Source of the DNA: Deltaproteobacteria bacterium
GTDB taxonomy: Bacteria; Desulfobacterota; Syntrophia; Syntrophales; UBA5619
Direction of reading: 5' to 3'
Length of the DNA: 14,145 nucleotides
NCBI GenBank assembly: GCA_023487865.1
Contig: JAMDBG010000184.1
Coordinates: 1-14,145 of the forward strand
Of the stretch, positions 6,140-13,260 are shown piece after piece (the stretch's first letter is position 1; each line of letters opens with the position of its first letter). A model generated the notes under the pieces. The model did not search any database, was not told the origin of the DNA, and saw only the letters and a list, made by a program, of their open reading frames with translations. Both the position numbers and the translations under genes were made by a program.

Positions 6140-8059
6140 CTACTTGAACCTTGCAGACTGGTCGCGGACCAGGGTGATGAACGCCTCCACACCGATGGAC
6201 CCGAGATTCTGCCCATCCCGCTGCCGCGGAGAAACCTGACCGGAGGCCACCTCCCGATCACCTATCACAAGCATGTAAGGTGTTTTCTGCATCTGCGCCT
6301 CACGGATCTTATAGCCCAGCTTTTCATTGCGGAAATCACCTTCCACACGGATACCCGCAGCGAGGAGCTGTTTCCGTACCTCTTCGCCGAAGGGGATATG
6401 CTTCTCGGTCACCGTCACCAAAACAGCCTGCACCGGCGAGAGCCAGAGAGGAAATGCTCCCGCATGATGCTCGATGAGCACTCCCATGAACCTTTCGATA
6501 GCGCCCAGGATCACCCTGTGGAGCATGACCGGGCGGTGCTTCTCCCCATCCTCACCCACATAACTCAAATCAAAACGCTCGGGAAGGGTAAAATCACACT
6601 GAATCGTCGCACACTGCCATTTCCGTTTCAGGGCGTCCTTCAGCTTGAAGTCGATCTTCGGTCCGTAAAAGGCCCCGTCCCCGGCGTTGACTTCGTAAGT
6701 CATGCCGTTGTCCTTGAGCGCTCCTTCCAGGGCGGTCGTGGCAAGCTCCCAGTCTGCATCGGAACCGATGGATTTTTCCGGACGGGTGGAGAGTTCCACC
6801 TCGTAAGTGAATCCGAAGATGTCCATCGCATAACCGACGAAATCCGCGATCGCCCGGATCTCGCTGTTGAGCTGCCCTGGAGTACAGAGGATGTGGGCGT
6901 CATCCTGCGTAAACTGGCGTACCCGCATCAGACCATGCAGCACACCCGCCTTTTCATGGCGGTGAACCGTTCCCAGTTCGAAATAACGCAGCGGCAAATC
7001 ACGATAAGAGCGGAGCTTCGATTTGTAGATCAGCATATGGGAAAGGCAGTTCATTGGCTTGATCCCGTATACCTGCTCATCCACCTCGGTGAAGTACATG
7101 TTTTCGCGGTAATGATCGAAGTGCCCGGACTGCTTCCAGAGGTCAACCTTGAGGATCTGCGGTCCGATGACCAGATCATAGCCCCGCTTGAGGTGTTCCT
7201 TCTTCTCCCAGTCCTCGATGATCGTCCGCAGCAGGGTCCCTTTGGGATGGAAGATGACAAGCCCGGGACCCGCCTCGTCGCTCAGCTGGAAGAGATCCAG
7301 TTCCCTGCCGATACGGCGATGATCCCTCTTTCTCGCCTCTTCCAGAAGCCGCAGATGATCATCGAGTGCCTCCTGCGTCGCAAAGCCGGTACCGTAAATG
7401 CGCTGGAGCATCTTGTTGCGTTCATCCCCCCGCCAGTAAGCGCCGGCCACATTGAGGAGTTTGAAGGCCCGGATCATCCCCGTCGACGGGCAATGCGGCC
7501 CGCGGCAAAGATCGACATAGCCATTCTGGGTGTAGAGGCTGACCCTCTTTATATCCGCCGGCAGGTCGTTAAGCAGTTCGACCTTGTAATGCTCACCCTT
7601 GCTCCTGAAGAGATCCACCGCCTCTTCACGACTCACCTCACGGCGTTCAAATGGGTAATCCGCGGCGGCGATCTCCTTCATCCGTGATTCTATCCGATCG
7701 AGATCCTGCAGCGTGAAACTCTCGCCATATTCAAAATCGTAATAGAAACCGTCTTCGATGGAAGGGCCGATGCTCACCTGAACGCCGGGGAAGGAGTCCT
7801 GTACCGCCTGTGCCATCACATGAGCCATGCTGTGGCGAAGGATCGAAAGTCCCCCCGGTGAAGCCGCAGCGATCGGCTCGATAACGGCATCACCAGTCAG
7901 AATGTGACCAAGGTCAACCGGCACGCCATTAACCTTCGCCGCCACAGTCGACGCGAGCATCGCCTTATTCCAACCGGCCAGGACCTCTTTCACCGTCAGC
8001 CCGGACCGAACCACTGCCTTGTTTCCATCCGGGAGGGTTATGCTTATCTGCTCGACCAT
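6140..8059 (-). CDS. thrS: Threonyl-tRNA synthetase
   Basis: This 639-residue class II synthetase charges tRNA-Thr and clears mischarged serine. A TGS domain covers 1-62. The editing domain has HSMAH (76-80) and CRGPH (185-189), giving the four expected editing-site residues. The catalytic domain supplies the zinc ligands C338 (PMNC), H389 (DDAH) and H514 (VMLHR) and motif 2 around ELGTVHRHEKAGVLHG. The C-terminal 100 residues form the anticodon-binding domain. I chose the ATG at 8059 because AGGA lies eight bases upstream and the protein then begins at the usual TGS position. The frame stays open to a TTG at 8092, but those 11 extra residues have no ribosome site. It heads the operon that continues into infC. 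Confidence 0.96.
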   Translation of the reverse strand: MVEQISITLPDGNKAVVRSGLTVKEVLAGWNKAMLASTVAAKVNGVPVDLGHILTGDAVIEPIAAASPGGLSILRHSMAHVMAQAVQDSFPGVQVSIGPSIEDGFYYDFEYGESFTLQDLDRIESRMKEIAAADYPFERREVSREEAVDLFRSKGEHYKVELLNDLPADIKRVSLYTQNGYVDLCRGPHCPSTGMIRAFKLLNVAGAYWRGDERNKMLQRIYGTGFATQEALDDHLRLLEEARKRDHRRIGRELDLFQLSDEAGPGLVIFHPKGTLLRTIIEDWEKKEHLKRGYDLVIGPQILKVDLWKQSGHFDHYRENMYFTEVDEQVYGIKPMNCLSHMLIYKSKLRSYRDLPLRYFELGTVHRHEKAGVLHGLMRVRQFTQDDAHILCTPGQLNSEIRAIADFVGYAMDIFGFTYEVELSTRPEKSIGSDADWELATTALEGALKDNGMTYEVNAGDGAFYGPKIDFKLKDALKRKWQCATIQCDFTLPERFDLSYVGEDGEKHRPVMLHRVILGAIERFMGVLIEHHAGAFPLWLSPVQAVLVTVTEKHIPFGEEVRKQLLAAGIRVEGDFRNEKLGYKIREAQMQKTPYMLVIGDREVASGQVSPRQRDGQNLGSIGVEAFITLVRDQSARFK

Positions 8060-8080
8060 TTCACGGTTCCTACGAAGAAA

Positions 8081-8107
8081 GGGCATCAGCACAATGCGAT
8101 GATGCCC
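8081..8107 (-). promoter_or_regulatory. Hairpin in the thrS leader
   Basis: A perfect 8-base inverted repeat, GGGCATCA (8081-8088) and TGATGCCC (8100-8107), encloses an 11-base loop. It ends 22 bases before the thrS ATG, next to the ribosome binding region. In E. coli, ThrRS represses its own mRNA through leader hairpins that mimic tRNA-Thr. The loop here shows no clear threonine anticodon mimic, so regulation is only a possibility. Confidence 0.4.
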
Positions 8108-8188
8108 TCATCAATACTTGCCGCCACTACGGATCCAACGCGTTCCGATCCTTACCTCTTTGCCAAGAGGACACCCTTATTTCAATAA

Positions 8189-8263
8189 TGGTAGGCACGC
8201 AGGGATTTGAACCCTGGACATCCACCGCGTCAGGATGGCGCTCTCCCACTGAGCTACGTGCCT
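8189..8263 (-). tRNA. tRNA-Val (anticodon GAC)
   Basis: The - strand folds as a complete cloverleaf. The acceptor AGGCACG pairs with CGTGCCT. The D arm is GCTC-AGTGGGA-GAGC. The anticodon arm is CCATC-CTGACGC-GGTGG with one G-U pair and places GAC at 34-36. The T arm is CAGGG-TTCAAAT-CCCTG. Discriminator A and an encoded CCA (8189-8191) end the gene. It reads valine GUC/GUU codons. It lies 130 bases upstream of thrS on the same strand with no intrinsic terminator between them. Confidence 0.95.
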
Positions 8264-8294
8264 ACAGAAGTTCCTCTCCTCGAAAAGGGTGCTT

Positions 8295-8323
8295 TATCTA
8301 ACAAGAAAATATAGTGATGTCAA
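8295..8323 (-). promoter_or_regulatory. Promoter of the tRNA-Val gene, possibly also of the thrS operon
   Basis: On the - strand TTGACA (8318-8323) is followed after 17 bases by TAGATA (8295-8300). Transcription would begin around 8288, about 25 bases before the mature tRNA. A 5-base inverted repeat, GTGAT/ATCAC, flanks the -35 box (8314-8318 and 8331-8335). Because no terminator follows the tRNA, this promoter may feed thrS as well. Confidence 0.65.
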
Positions 8324-8331
8324 GGCAAATA

Positions 8332-8877
8332 TCACTTTTTTATGTCCTGATTGATGAGTCTCTGGCCCCGCAGCATGTAATTCAAACCGGAAATAACGGT
8401 AAAAAAGGCGGTTAACCAGAAGAAGGCCATCTGCCAGATTTCGTTGAAGGAACCGGGTATAGATCGGTCGAAAAGAATCATCAGGACCGTACTCAACTGC
8501 AGGGCCGTTGTGATCTTACTGACAAAAGTCGGGCGGATTTTTACTGAAATCGACATGATGGAAAGCACAGAGATGCCCAGCAGAATGATGACGTCGCGGC
8601 TGATGACGATCACCGTCAACCACCCCGGAATTTCATGCAGGACCGAAAGGGTCACAAAGGAACTCGCCAGAAGCGCCTTGTCGGCGATCGGATCCAGATA
8701 AGCCCCGAGAGCGGTCTGTTGGTGCAGGATCCTGGCGAGGAATCCATCGAGCATATCGGAAAGGGCTGCCACGATGAACGCAATCAGTGCCTTGAGGAAC
8801 AGACCCTGGATAAGAAAGATGACAATGACCGGAACCAAAATAATTCTCAGCAGCGTCAGAAGATTCGGGATATTCAT
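8332..8877 (-). CDS. pgsA: CDP-diacylglycerol--glycerol-3-phosphate 3-phosphatidyltransferase
   Basis: This 181-residue integral membrane enzyme makes phosphatidylglycerol phosphate, the committed step to phosphatidylglycerol and cardiolipin. The CDP-alcohol phosphatidyltransferase signature is intact: D41, D44-G45, A48-R49, G58, D62 and D66. About five to six hydrophobic segments are visible (8-24, 27-40, 66-80, 83-105, 120-137, 148-168). MNIPNLLTLLRI is the typical PgsA N-terminus and length matches the family. The gene follows the lipoprotein gene by about 100 bases on the same strand and ends next to the tRNA promoter. The ATG has only a weak GAGA upstream. A different CDP-alcohol substrate cannot be fully excluded, but PgsA fits best. 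Confidence 0.9.
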   Translation of the reverse strand: MNIPNLLTLLRIILVPVIVIFLIQGLFLKALIAFIVAALSDMLDGFLARILHQQTALGAYLDPIADKALLASSFVTLSVLHEIPGWLTVIVISRDVIILLGISVLSIMSISVKIRPTFVSKITTALQLSTVLMILFDRSIPGSFNEIWQMAFFWLTAFFTVISGLNYMLRGQRLINQDIKK

Positions 8878-8979
8878 GGTTCAGTTCTCAACCGTATCGG
8901 ATTTTATGCGTTTGTGAAATAGAATGCTGTGACACAAAAAGGACTTCCTTGTTCATGCTTTTCCCTAAAAAAGCACCGT

Positions 8980-9570
8980 TCAGGAACCGCCGGCATCCTG
9001 GCGATCCGGCAGGGTCTCCAATGCCCGGGTGACCACCTCCTGAATCGCCGGCTCATACACCCGCGAAGATTTCAGCTCCAGCTGTTTACGTGTGAATCCA
9101 TAATTGCGGTAAACCGCCCTGTGCCGAACGCGCCAGAGACTCTCCCCCGTTTTTGCGCTGATCAGCTCAAATTCGGCTTCCGCAACTGTCGAAGCATAGA
9201 TGACGCTGCTGCCCATCCGGCCTTCGTTAAGGGTTGGGTACAGAACCGCATCGACTTTCAGCATTTCGCCCATCCGTTGCGGAGAGACCTTTTCTCCGGG
9301 GCCAACCAAGGTCATTCCGGCCATCTTCTCATCGATCACCCTCAAGGGAATTCTGGGATAACCTTTGAAATAGAGTTCTTCGACCAGCTTGGCCCGCAGC
9401 ATCTCTGCAGATTTCGGATCGGACGTGCTGTTTCTGATGGGCATGACAGCGATGAGCTTCGTTCCTCGTTTATCGAAATCGGATATGATCACGTGCGGAA
9501 TCTTCGCCGCACAGCCGATCAAGACCGGCAGAGCCAGTAACAACAGTAACAGTCTGAATATTTTCACCAC
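8980..9570 (-). CDS. GNA1162/DUF799-like outer-envelope lipoprotein
   Basis: The 196-residue product has a lipoprotein signal: a basic start, a leucine-rich core and the lipobox LIGC with C20 as the lipidated residue. There is no aspartate at position +2, so outer-membrane sorting is likely by the E. coli rule. The mature part, with KLIAVMPIRNSTSDP (37-51), a GEKVSPQRMGEMLKVDAVLY segment (92-111) and an EFELISAKTGESLWRV strand (133-148), resembles GNA1162/DUF799 proteins, which share a fold with LpoB and the CsgG N-domain. The assignment is by remembered pattern, not search. Two consecutive GTG codons at 9570 and 9567 are possible starts, both with a distant AGG. It lies 16 bases after the FlgT_N-like gene, so the two are probably co-expressed. 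Confidence 0.65.
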   Translation of the reverse strand: MVKIFRLLLLLLALPVLIGCAAKIPHVIISDFDKRGTKLIAVMPIRNSTSDPKSAEMLRAKLVEELYFKGYPRIPLRVIDEKMAGMTLVGPGEKVSPQRMGEMLKVDAVLYPTLNEGRMGSSVIYASTVAEAEFELISAKTGESLWRVRHRAVYRNYGFTRKQLELKSSRVYEPAIQEVVTRALETLPDRQDAGGS

Positions 9571-9586
9571 AGTCTAGTCTACCTGT

Positions 9587-10261
9587 TCACCTTAGTTTGA
9601 GCTCCAGGAACCGATCATCCTGATGCTGAATATCCGCCGCCAGTTTTTCCCTGAGCCGCTCGGCTACGGTTGCGACCGTAGCTTCCGTCATAATATCAAA
9701 ACGGGCCAGCCCCCAGGAAGCCTCCCGGGGGACGGCCTCTCGAATTCCCGGTATACGTTCCTTCAGCACTCCTCGCAAACGGACGTAATCGCTGTAGGTA
9801 TGGATCCCCCGGATTGTCAGGAATATCAAATTCACCGAAGGATTTTGTACTGGGGGATTGATGAGGCCGAGTTCCTGAAGGTCCTTTTTGATCCTGTCCG
9901 AAAAGACCGTCACCCGAACCGTCACTGAATAGATGTCCGGATCGGATATTTCGAAAAGGATCCTGAAATCCTGAGTAAATTCTTCGGCTCGATCATAGAG
10001 CCGTTCCCTGAGCAGATCATATTTTCGTTCCCCATCCTGCGGAGTGAGCCATTGTCCCGCCGCCCGTGTGACCGCCCTCTGCAAGGCATCCCGAACGGCA
10101 CCTTCCCTCGCACGGGCGAGATCAGAACCGATAACCGCCGCAATTCCTTCCGTTTCGAAGACCTGGGTCCCTCCCCATTCCTCACTCAGAGAAGGCGAAG
10201 GGCAGAAGATCATGACTGTAAACAGAAAAAAAATGAACACCGGCATCGGATAATCCTTCAC
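9587..10261 (-). CDS. Secreted protein with FlgT N-domain-like region
   Basis: This 224-residue protein starts with a hydrophobic signal peptide cleaved probably after SLS (residue 26). Residues 33-120 follow the pattern of flagellar assembly protein T N-domains and related LPP20-type proteins: VFETEGIAAV, then ARAREGAVRDALQRAV, then a beta segment SVTVRVTVF. Residues 145-215 form a second alpha/beta unit with NLIFLTIRGIHTYSDY and a GLARFDIMTE strand, similar to the FlgT middle domain. No flagellar gene is nearby, so a flagellar role is not implied. The start is either GTG at 10261, overlapping the previous stop as GTGA, or ATG at 10246, which has AAGGA seven bases upstream. It forms a tight run with the lipoprotein gene downstream. 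Confidence 0.65.
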   Translation of the reverse strand: MKDYPMPVFIFFLFTVMIFCPSPSLSEEWGGTQVFETEGIAAVIGSDLARAREGAVRDALQRAVTRAAGQWLTPQDGERKYDLLRERLYDRAEEFTQDFRILFEISDPDIYSVTVRVTVFSDRIKKDLQELGLINPPVQNPSVNLIFLTIRGIHTYSDYVRLRGVLKERIPGIREAVPREASWGLARFDIMTEATVATVAERLREKLAADIQHQDDRFLELKLR

Positions 10262-10701
10262 ATAATCTTTTTCAATTTTTCAATCTCCTCGCGGATGACA
10301 CGCTCGGCCACCGCCGGGATAACCTCCCGTGCAACCTTTTCTGCAATTTCCGCGGCCCGCTTCATGATCTCTTCATGCAGTCCCGTATCGACAAACGCCA
10401 TCCGCGGCTTTTTATCGACGACATCGACAAGATCGTAAAACTTTTCCCGGCCGGTTCCCCCGCCCGGAAGGCCCTGCCCCGGAAAACCGGGTGAATCCTC
10501 CTGCACATCAAGTAAATCATGAATAACATCTTGTGGTTTAAGTACACGTCCCTCAATCATCATGATCCCCTTCTCGTCTCCCCCGGACAACTCTTCCATC
10601 ACAGCCATGATCGTCTCTCTCACCCTCCCCCCCAAACGGCGGTTGTTCCAACGAATTCTCCTGCTTCCGAGGATGCCTGTTTGACTGCCGTCCGTTATCA
10701 C
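10258..10701 (-). CDS. Small uncharacterised protein with a charged C-terminal helix
   Basis: I do not recognise this gene with certainty. The frame encodes up to 147 residues from a GTG at 10701, but the ribosome site there (GGAG) is too close. ATG at 10608 (residue 32) or the double ATG at residues 47-48 are alternatives. The middle has two short D(L/V)xDV segments (HDLLDVQED, YDLVDVVDKKP) separated by a Gly/Pro-rich linker. Residues 107-146 form a long amphipathic helix ending VIPAVAERVIREEIEKLKKI. That helix resembles the C-terminal oligomerisation helices of PopZ/DUF2497-type and some deltaproteobacterial proteins. There is no signal peptide, so it is probably cytoplasmic. Its stop overlaps the start of the secreted FlgT_N-like gene. 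Confidence 0.55.
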   Translation of the reverse strand: MITDGSQTGILGSRRIRWNNRRLGGRVRETIMAVMEELSGGDEKGIMMIEGRVLKPQDVIHDLLDVQEDSPGFPGQGLPGGGTGREKFYDLVDVVDKKPRMAFVDTGLHEEIMKRAAEIAEKVAREVIPAVAERVIREEIEKLKKIM

Positions 10702-10937
10702 ATCTCCAGCAACAGTTCAAGGAAATGATCCCCTAAAAAGCATTAAAATCGCCAAATCCGGAGCTGCACCCTCTGAAGCTCCAGCAATACGATCGGTTGA
10801 CCATGACGGCATGCAGAGTCCCGAAACACCTGTTGTGAAGTTGCCAAAGGACCCTGCTGTTAAACTCAAACCGCAAATGAGCCCCTCTTGCAGAAGATCG
10901 CTGTGCAGCGTAGCAAATGGCTTTTTTAACCAAACCC
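10702..10937 (-). other. Unassigned stretch between rsmI and the small helix protein
   Basis: This 236-base stretch looks less GC-rich by eye than its neighbours and stays open in two - strand frames and one + strand frame. The - strand frame from an ATG at 10944 to a TGA at 10717 would give 75 residues (MLRVWLKKPFATLHSD at its start) and overlaps the end of the shifted rsmI frame, as a coupled operon gene might. Its second half is almost uncharged and no family is recognised. The + frame reads a proline-rich sequence. An inverted repeat GGAGCT/AGCTCC lies at 10760-10765 and 10777-10782. None of these readings is convincing enough to call a gene. Confidence 0.3.
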
Positions 10938-11096
10938 TCAGCATGACAGAAGAAGACGATAAATCCTTCTCCGGGAGACTCCGGTCTCCTGCACAATTCT
11001 GTCCGTCATATCCCGGACTGAAAGCGCCTCTCCCTCCGCATGCCGCACCTGTTGATAACAGGCGAGAAGCTCCTCATCGGAATATTCGGGTGCCGC
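10938..11096 (-). pseudogene. rsmI: Out-of-frame C-terminal segment of RsmI
   Basis: In a frame shifted relative to the rsmI body, 52 residues run from 11096 to a TGA at 10938. The segment contains SDEELLACYQQ, then ALSVRDMTDRIVQETGVSRRRIYRLLL, which is the helical C-terminal region expected at the end of RsmI (family pattern: a V/L-K/R-D helix, then G-(V/L)-S-(K/R)-(K/R)-x-(V/I)-Y). The segment begins exactly where the main frame loses family resemblance. Removing one base from the G run at 11096-11099 (- strand) joins the two frames seamlessly. Confidence 0.75.
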
Positions 11097-12048
11097 CCCG
11101 GAGCCGTCCCGCAATGACCAGGGTCACCTCCCCTTTGATCGTACCCTCCCCCAGAGCGGTGATCAACCCGGCGGCCGGCCCTCGTAGAAACTCCTCATAA
11201 ATTTTGGTCATTTCCCTCGACACGACCACCTCTCTCTCCCCCAACAGTTCATCGATATCCTGCAGGGAGGACAACAGCCGGTGCGGTGATTCATAAAAAA
11301 CGAGTGTCCTTTCTTCCTGCTTGAGAGAGGCCAGCAGCTGTCTGCGCCGGGCCTGCTTTACCGGTAGAAAGCCGAGAAAAATGAAGCTGTCCATCGGCAG
11401 GCCGGAGACGCTGAGGGCTGCTATCAACGCCGACGACCCCGGAACCGGCACGACTCTGATGCCGCGGGAAATCGCCTTCCTGACAAGTATGTAGCCGGGA
11501 TCGGAGACCCCCGGTGTTCCTGCATCCGAGACGTAAGCGATATCCTCTCCCCTTTGCAGTCTCCCGAGAAGCACATCGCTTTTTTTGGCTTCATTCTGGT
11601 CATAAAGACTCGTCAGAGCGGTAGTGATCTGATACCTATCGAGAAGAATCCGTGTATGACGCGTATCCTCTGCTGCAATCAGTCGAACTTCCCGTAAAAT
11701 CCGGATCGCCCGCAGCGTGATATCCTCCAGGTTCCCTATCGGGGTGGCAACTACATACAGCGTTCCCGCTGGTCTATGCCTATCTTCCCCGGGATGCACT
11801 GCAGGTTTTTCCGTGATAAGTCTTGATTTGCGGTTCTGCCTGCCATGGTTTTCACCCCGCCTGCGGCAAAGTTCTTTTTTCATAAAGGATATTACACTCT
11901 CCCCTATGCACAGGAGTAATGAAGTGATGCCCTCGAAAGAAATCCTACGGTGTATTGTATATTCATAACGGCAAAAACCGGGATCCGTGATTTCCACATG
12001 TGCCCGGATACTATGTTCCACTGGTGTGACAAGGATTTTGACTTTCAC
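11074..12048 (-). CDS. rsmI: 16S rRNA (cytidine1402-2'-O)-methyltransferase RsmI, C-terminus frameshifted
   Basis: RsmI 2'-O-methylates C1402 in the 16S decoding centre using S-adenosylmethionine. The tetrapyrrole-methylase fold runs from GTLYVVATPIGNLEDITLRA (95-114) through AAEDTRHTR, VSDAGTPGVSDPG, VPVPGSSALIAALSVSGLP and FYESPHRLL to the REMTKIYEEF and GEVTLVIAG segments. The main frame then ends with RLRGGTRIFR, losing the conserved C-terminal helices, which continue in another frame to 10938. Family members start close to GTLYVV, so the first 94 residues are extra. Possible starts are GTG at 12048, ATG at 11883 (residue 56), or an out-of-frame ATG at 11846 with a good ribosome site. The methyltransferase core itself is intact. 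Confidence 0.85.
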   Translation of the reverse strand: MKVKILVTPVEHSIRAHVEITDPGFCRYEYTIHRRISFEGITSLLLCIGESVISFMKKELCRRRGENHGRQNRKSRLITEKPAVHPGEDRHRPAGTLYVVATPIGNLEDITLRAIRILREVRLIAAEDTRHTRILLDRYQITTALTSLYDQNEAKKSDVLLGRLQRGEDIAYVSDAGTPGVSDPGYILVRKAISRGIRVVPVPGSSALIAALSVSGLPMDSFIFLGFLPVKQARRRQLLASLKQEERTLVFYESPHRLLSSLQDIDELLGEREVVVSREMTKIYEEFLRGPAAGLITALGEGTIKGEVTLVIAGRLRGGTRIFR

Positions 12049-12066
12049 ATTATCGTCATAAATTGA

Positions 12067-12096
12067 TTGACAGACAAAATCCTTATGTGTTTTATA
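12067..12096 (+). promoter_or_regulatory. Candidate promoter for uxs-ugd
   Basis: TTGACA at 12067-12072 is followed after 18 bases by TTTATA at 12091-12096. The leader to the uxs ATG would be about 100 bases. On the opposite strand the same bases read TATAAA, so a divergent promoter for rsmI is conceivable, although no good -35 box fits it. Confidence 0.5.
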
Positions 12097-12202
12097 GCAG
12101 TCGGATCAAAAAAATGCCAGAAAAACAGAATTCATGGGATAGTGTCTTTACTCCAGACAGATATCCGAGGTACTCACAATTGTTTTTGAGGAATTGACAT
12201 TC

Positions 12203-13135
12203 ATGAAGCGGATTCTTATCACCGGCGGTGCCGGTTTTATCGGCTCCCATCTCTGCGAGCGGCTGCTTTTTGAGGGACATGAGGTCCTGTGTCTCGACAA
12301 CTTCTATACCGGAAGCAAGGACAATATCCGCCATCTTTTGGGGAATAAGCACTTTGAATGTATCCGTCACGACATCATCAATCCCATCTATCTGGAAGTG
12401 GATCAGATATACAACCTTGCCTGTCCCGCATCTCCCGTTCATTATCAGTACAACCCCATCAAGACGATAAAGACCAGCGTTATGGGTACGATCAATACCC
12501 TGGGACTCGCCAAACGGGTGAAGGCCACGATCCTTCAGGCATCCACCTCCGAAGTATACGGCGATCCGGAAATCAACCCCCAAAGGGAAGATTACTGGGG
12601 ACGGGTCAACCCGATCGGGATCAGGAGCTGCTATGACGAGGGAAAGCGGGCCGCCGAATGCCTCATGATGGACTACCACCGCCAAAACCATGTTGATGTG
12701 AAAATCGTGAGAATTTTCAATACCTATGGACCACGGATGGCCGTTGCCGACGGACGCGTCGTCAGTAACTTTATCGTTCAGGCCCTCAGGGGCGAAGAGA
12801 TCACCATCTATGGTCGGGGGGAACAGACCCGCTCCTTCTGTTACATAGACGATCTGGTCGAAGGCCTGATCCGGATGATGAACTCCGAGCAGGATTTCAC
12901 CGGTCCCGTAAACCTCGGCACCCCGATAGAATTCACGATCCTTGATCTTGCCAAGATGGTGATCCGGATGACCGACTCCGCCTCCCGGATCGCCTTTTTA
13001 CCGCTCCCCCAGGATGATCCGGTCCAGCGACGGCCCGATATCACCCTGGCCTGGGAAAAGATCTTTTGGAAGCCCCGTGTACCGCTTGAGGAAGGGCTGG
13101 AAAAGACGATCGCCTACTTTAAACAGGTGCTTTAA
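12203..13135 (+). CDS. uxs: UDP-glucuronate decarboxylase (UDP-xylose synthase)
   Basis: This 310-residue NAD-dependent short-chain dehydrogenase oxidises, decarboxylates and reduces UDP-glucuronate to UDP-xylose. The Rossmann motif GGAGFIG is at 8-14. NLACPASPVHYQYNPIKTIK (71-90) is diagnostic for UXS. ASTSEVYGDP (113-122) supplies the active-site Thr/Ser and E117, and YDEGK (144-148) holds the catalytic tyrosine and lysine. RIFNTYGPRM (170-179) and QRRPDI (275-280) complete the substrate site. There is no N-terminal membrane anchor, so the enzyme is cytosolic. ATG at 12203 is chosen because GAGGAA lies nine bases upstream; an in-frame TTG at 12194 has no spacing for a ribosome site. It is followed on the same strand by ugd, which makes its substrate. 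Confidence 0.95.
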   Translation: MKRILITGGAGFIGSHLCERLLFEGHEVLCLDNFYTGSKDNIRHLLGNKHFECIRHDIINPIYLEVDQIYNLACPASPVHYQYNPIKTIKTSVMGTINTLGLAKRVKATILQASTSEVYGDPEINPQREDYWGRVNPIGIRSCYDEGKRAAECLMMDYHRQNHVDVKIVRIFNTYGPRMAVADGRVVSNFIVQALRGEEITIYGRGEQTRSFCYIDDLVEGLIRMMNSEQDFTGPVNLGTPIEFTILDLAKMVIRMTDSASRIAFLPLPQDDPVQRRPDITLAWEKIFWKPRVPLEEGLEKTIAYFKQVL

Positions 13136-13260
13136 AAACTGTGACTCCCCGCCCTTGAGAGGCAAGATTGGCGGTAAGAAAAAGATAGGCGCTGTGGCGC
13201 CATTTCCTGACGACCAAGCAGGGCCTGCGGATTGTGCCTCTGCCAATTCATGAGGACGCT

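Noticed and set aside
6398..7687. A 429-codon open frame on the + strand opposite thrS
   Set aside because: It is antisense to the conserved catalytic and editing domains of ThrRS, has no ribosome site and no recognisable family. It is a by-product of codon bias in thrS.
8108..8188. Possible T-box riboswitch in the thrS leader
   Set aside because: The characteristic T-box sequence and the large specifier stem are absent, and the interval is too short.
8888..8956. A 22-residue open frame with AGGG upstream between the lipoprotein gene and pgsA
   Set aside because: The ribosome-site match is short and the peptide has no recognisable feature; such frames are expected by chance.
12092..12691. 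A 199-codon open frame on the - strand opposite uxs
   Set aside because: The + strand encodes a complete, motif-perfect UDP-xylose synthase over the same bases.
13188..13201. GGCGC-TGTG-GCGCC hairpin between uxs and ugd
   Set aside because: No T run follows, so it is not an intrinsic terminator; a 5-base stem alone supports no other call.
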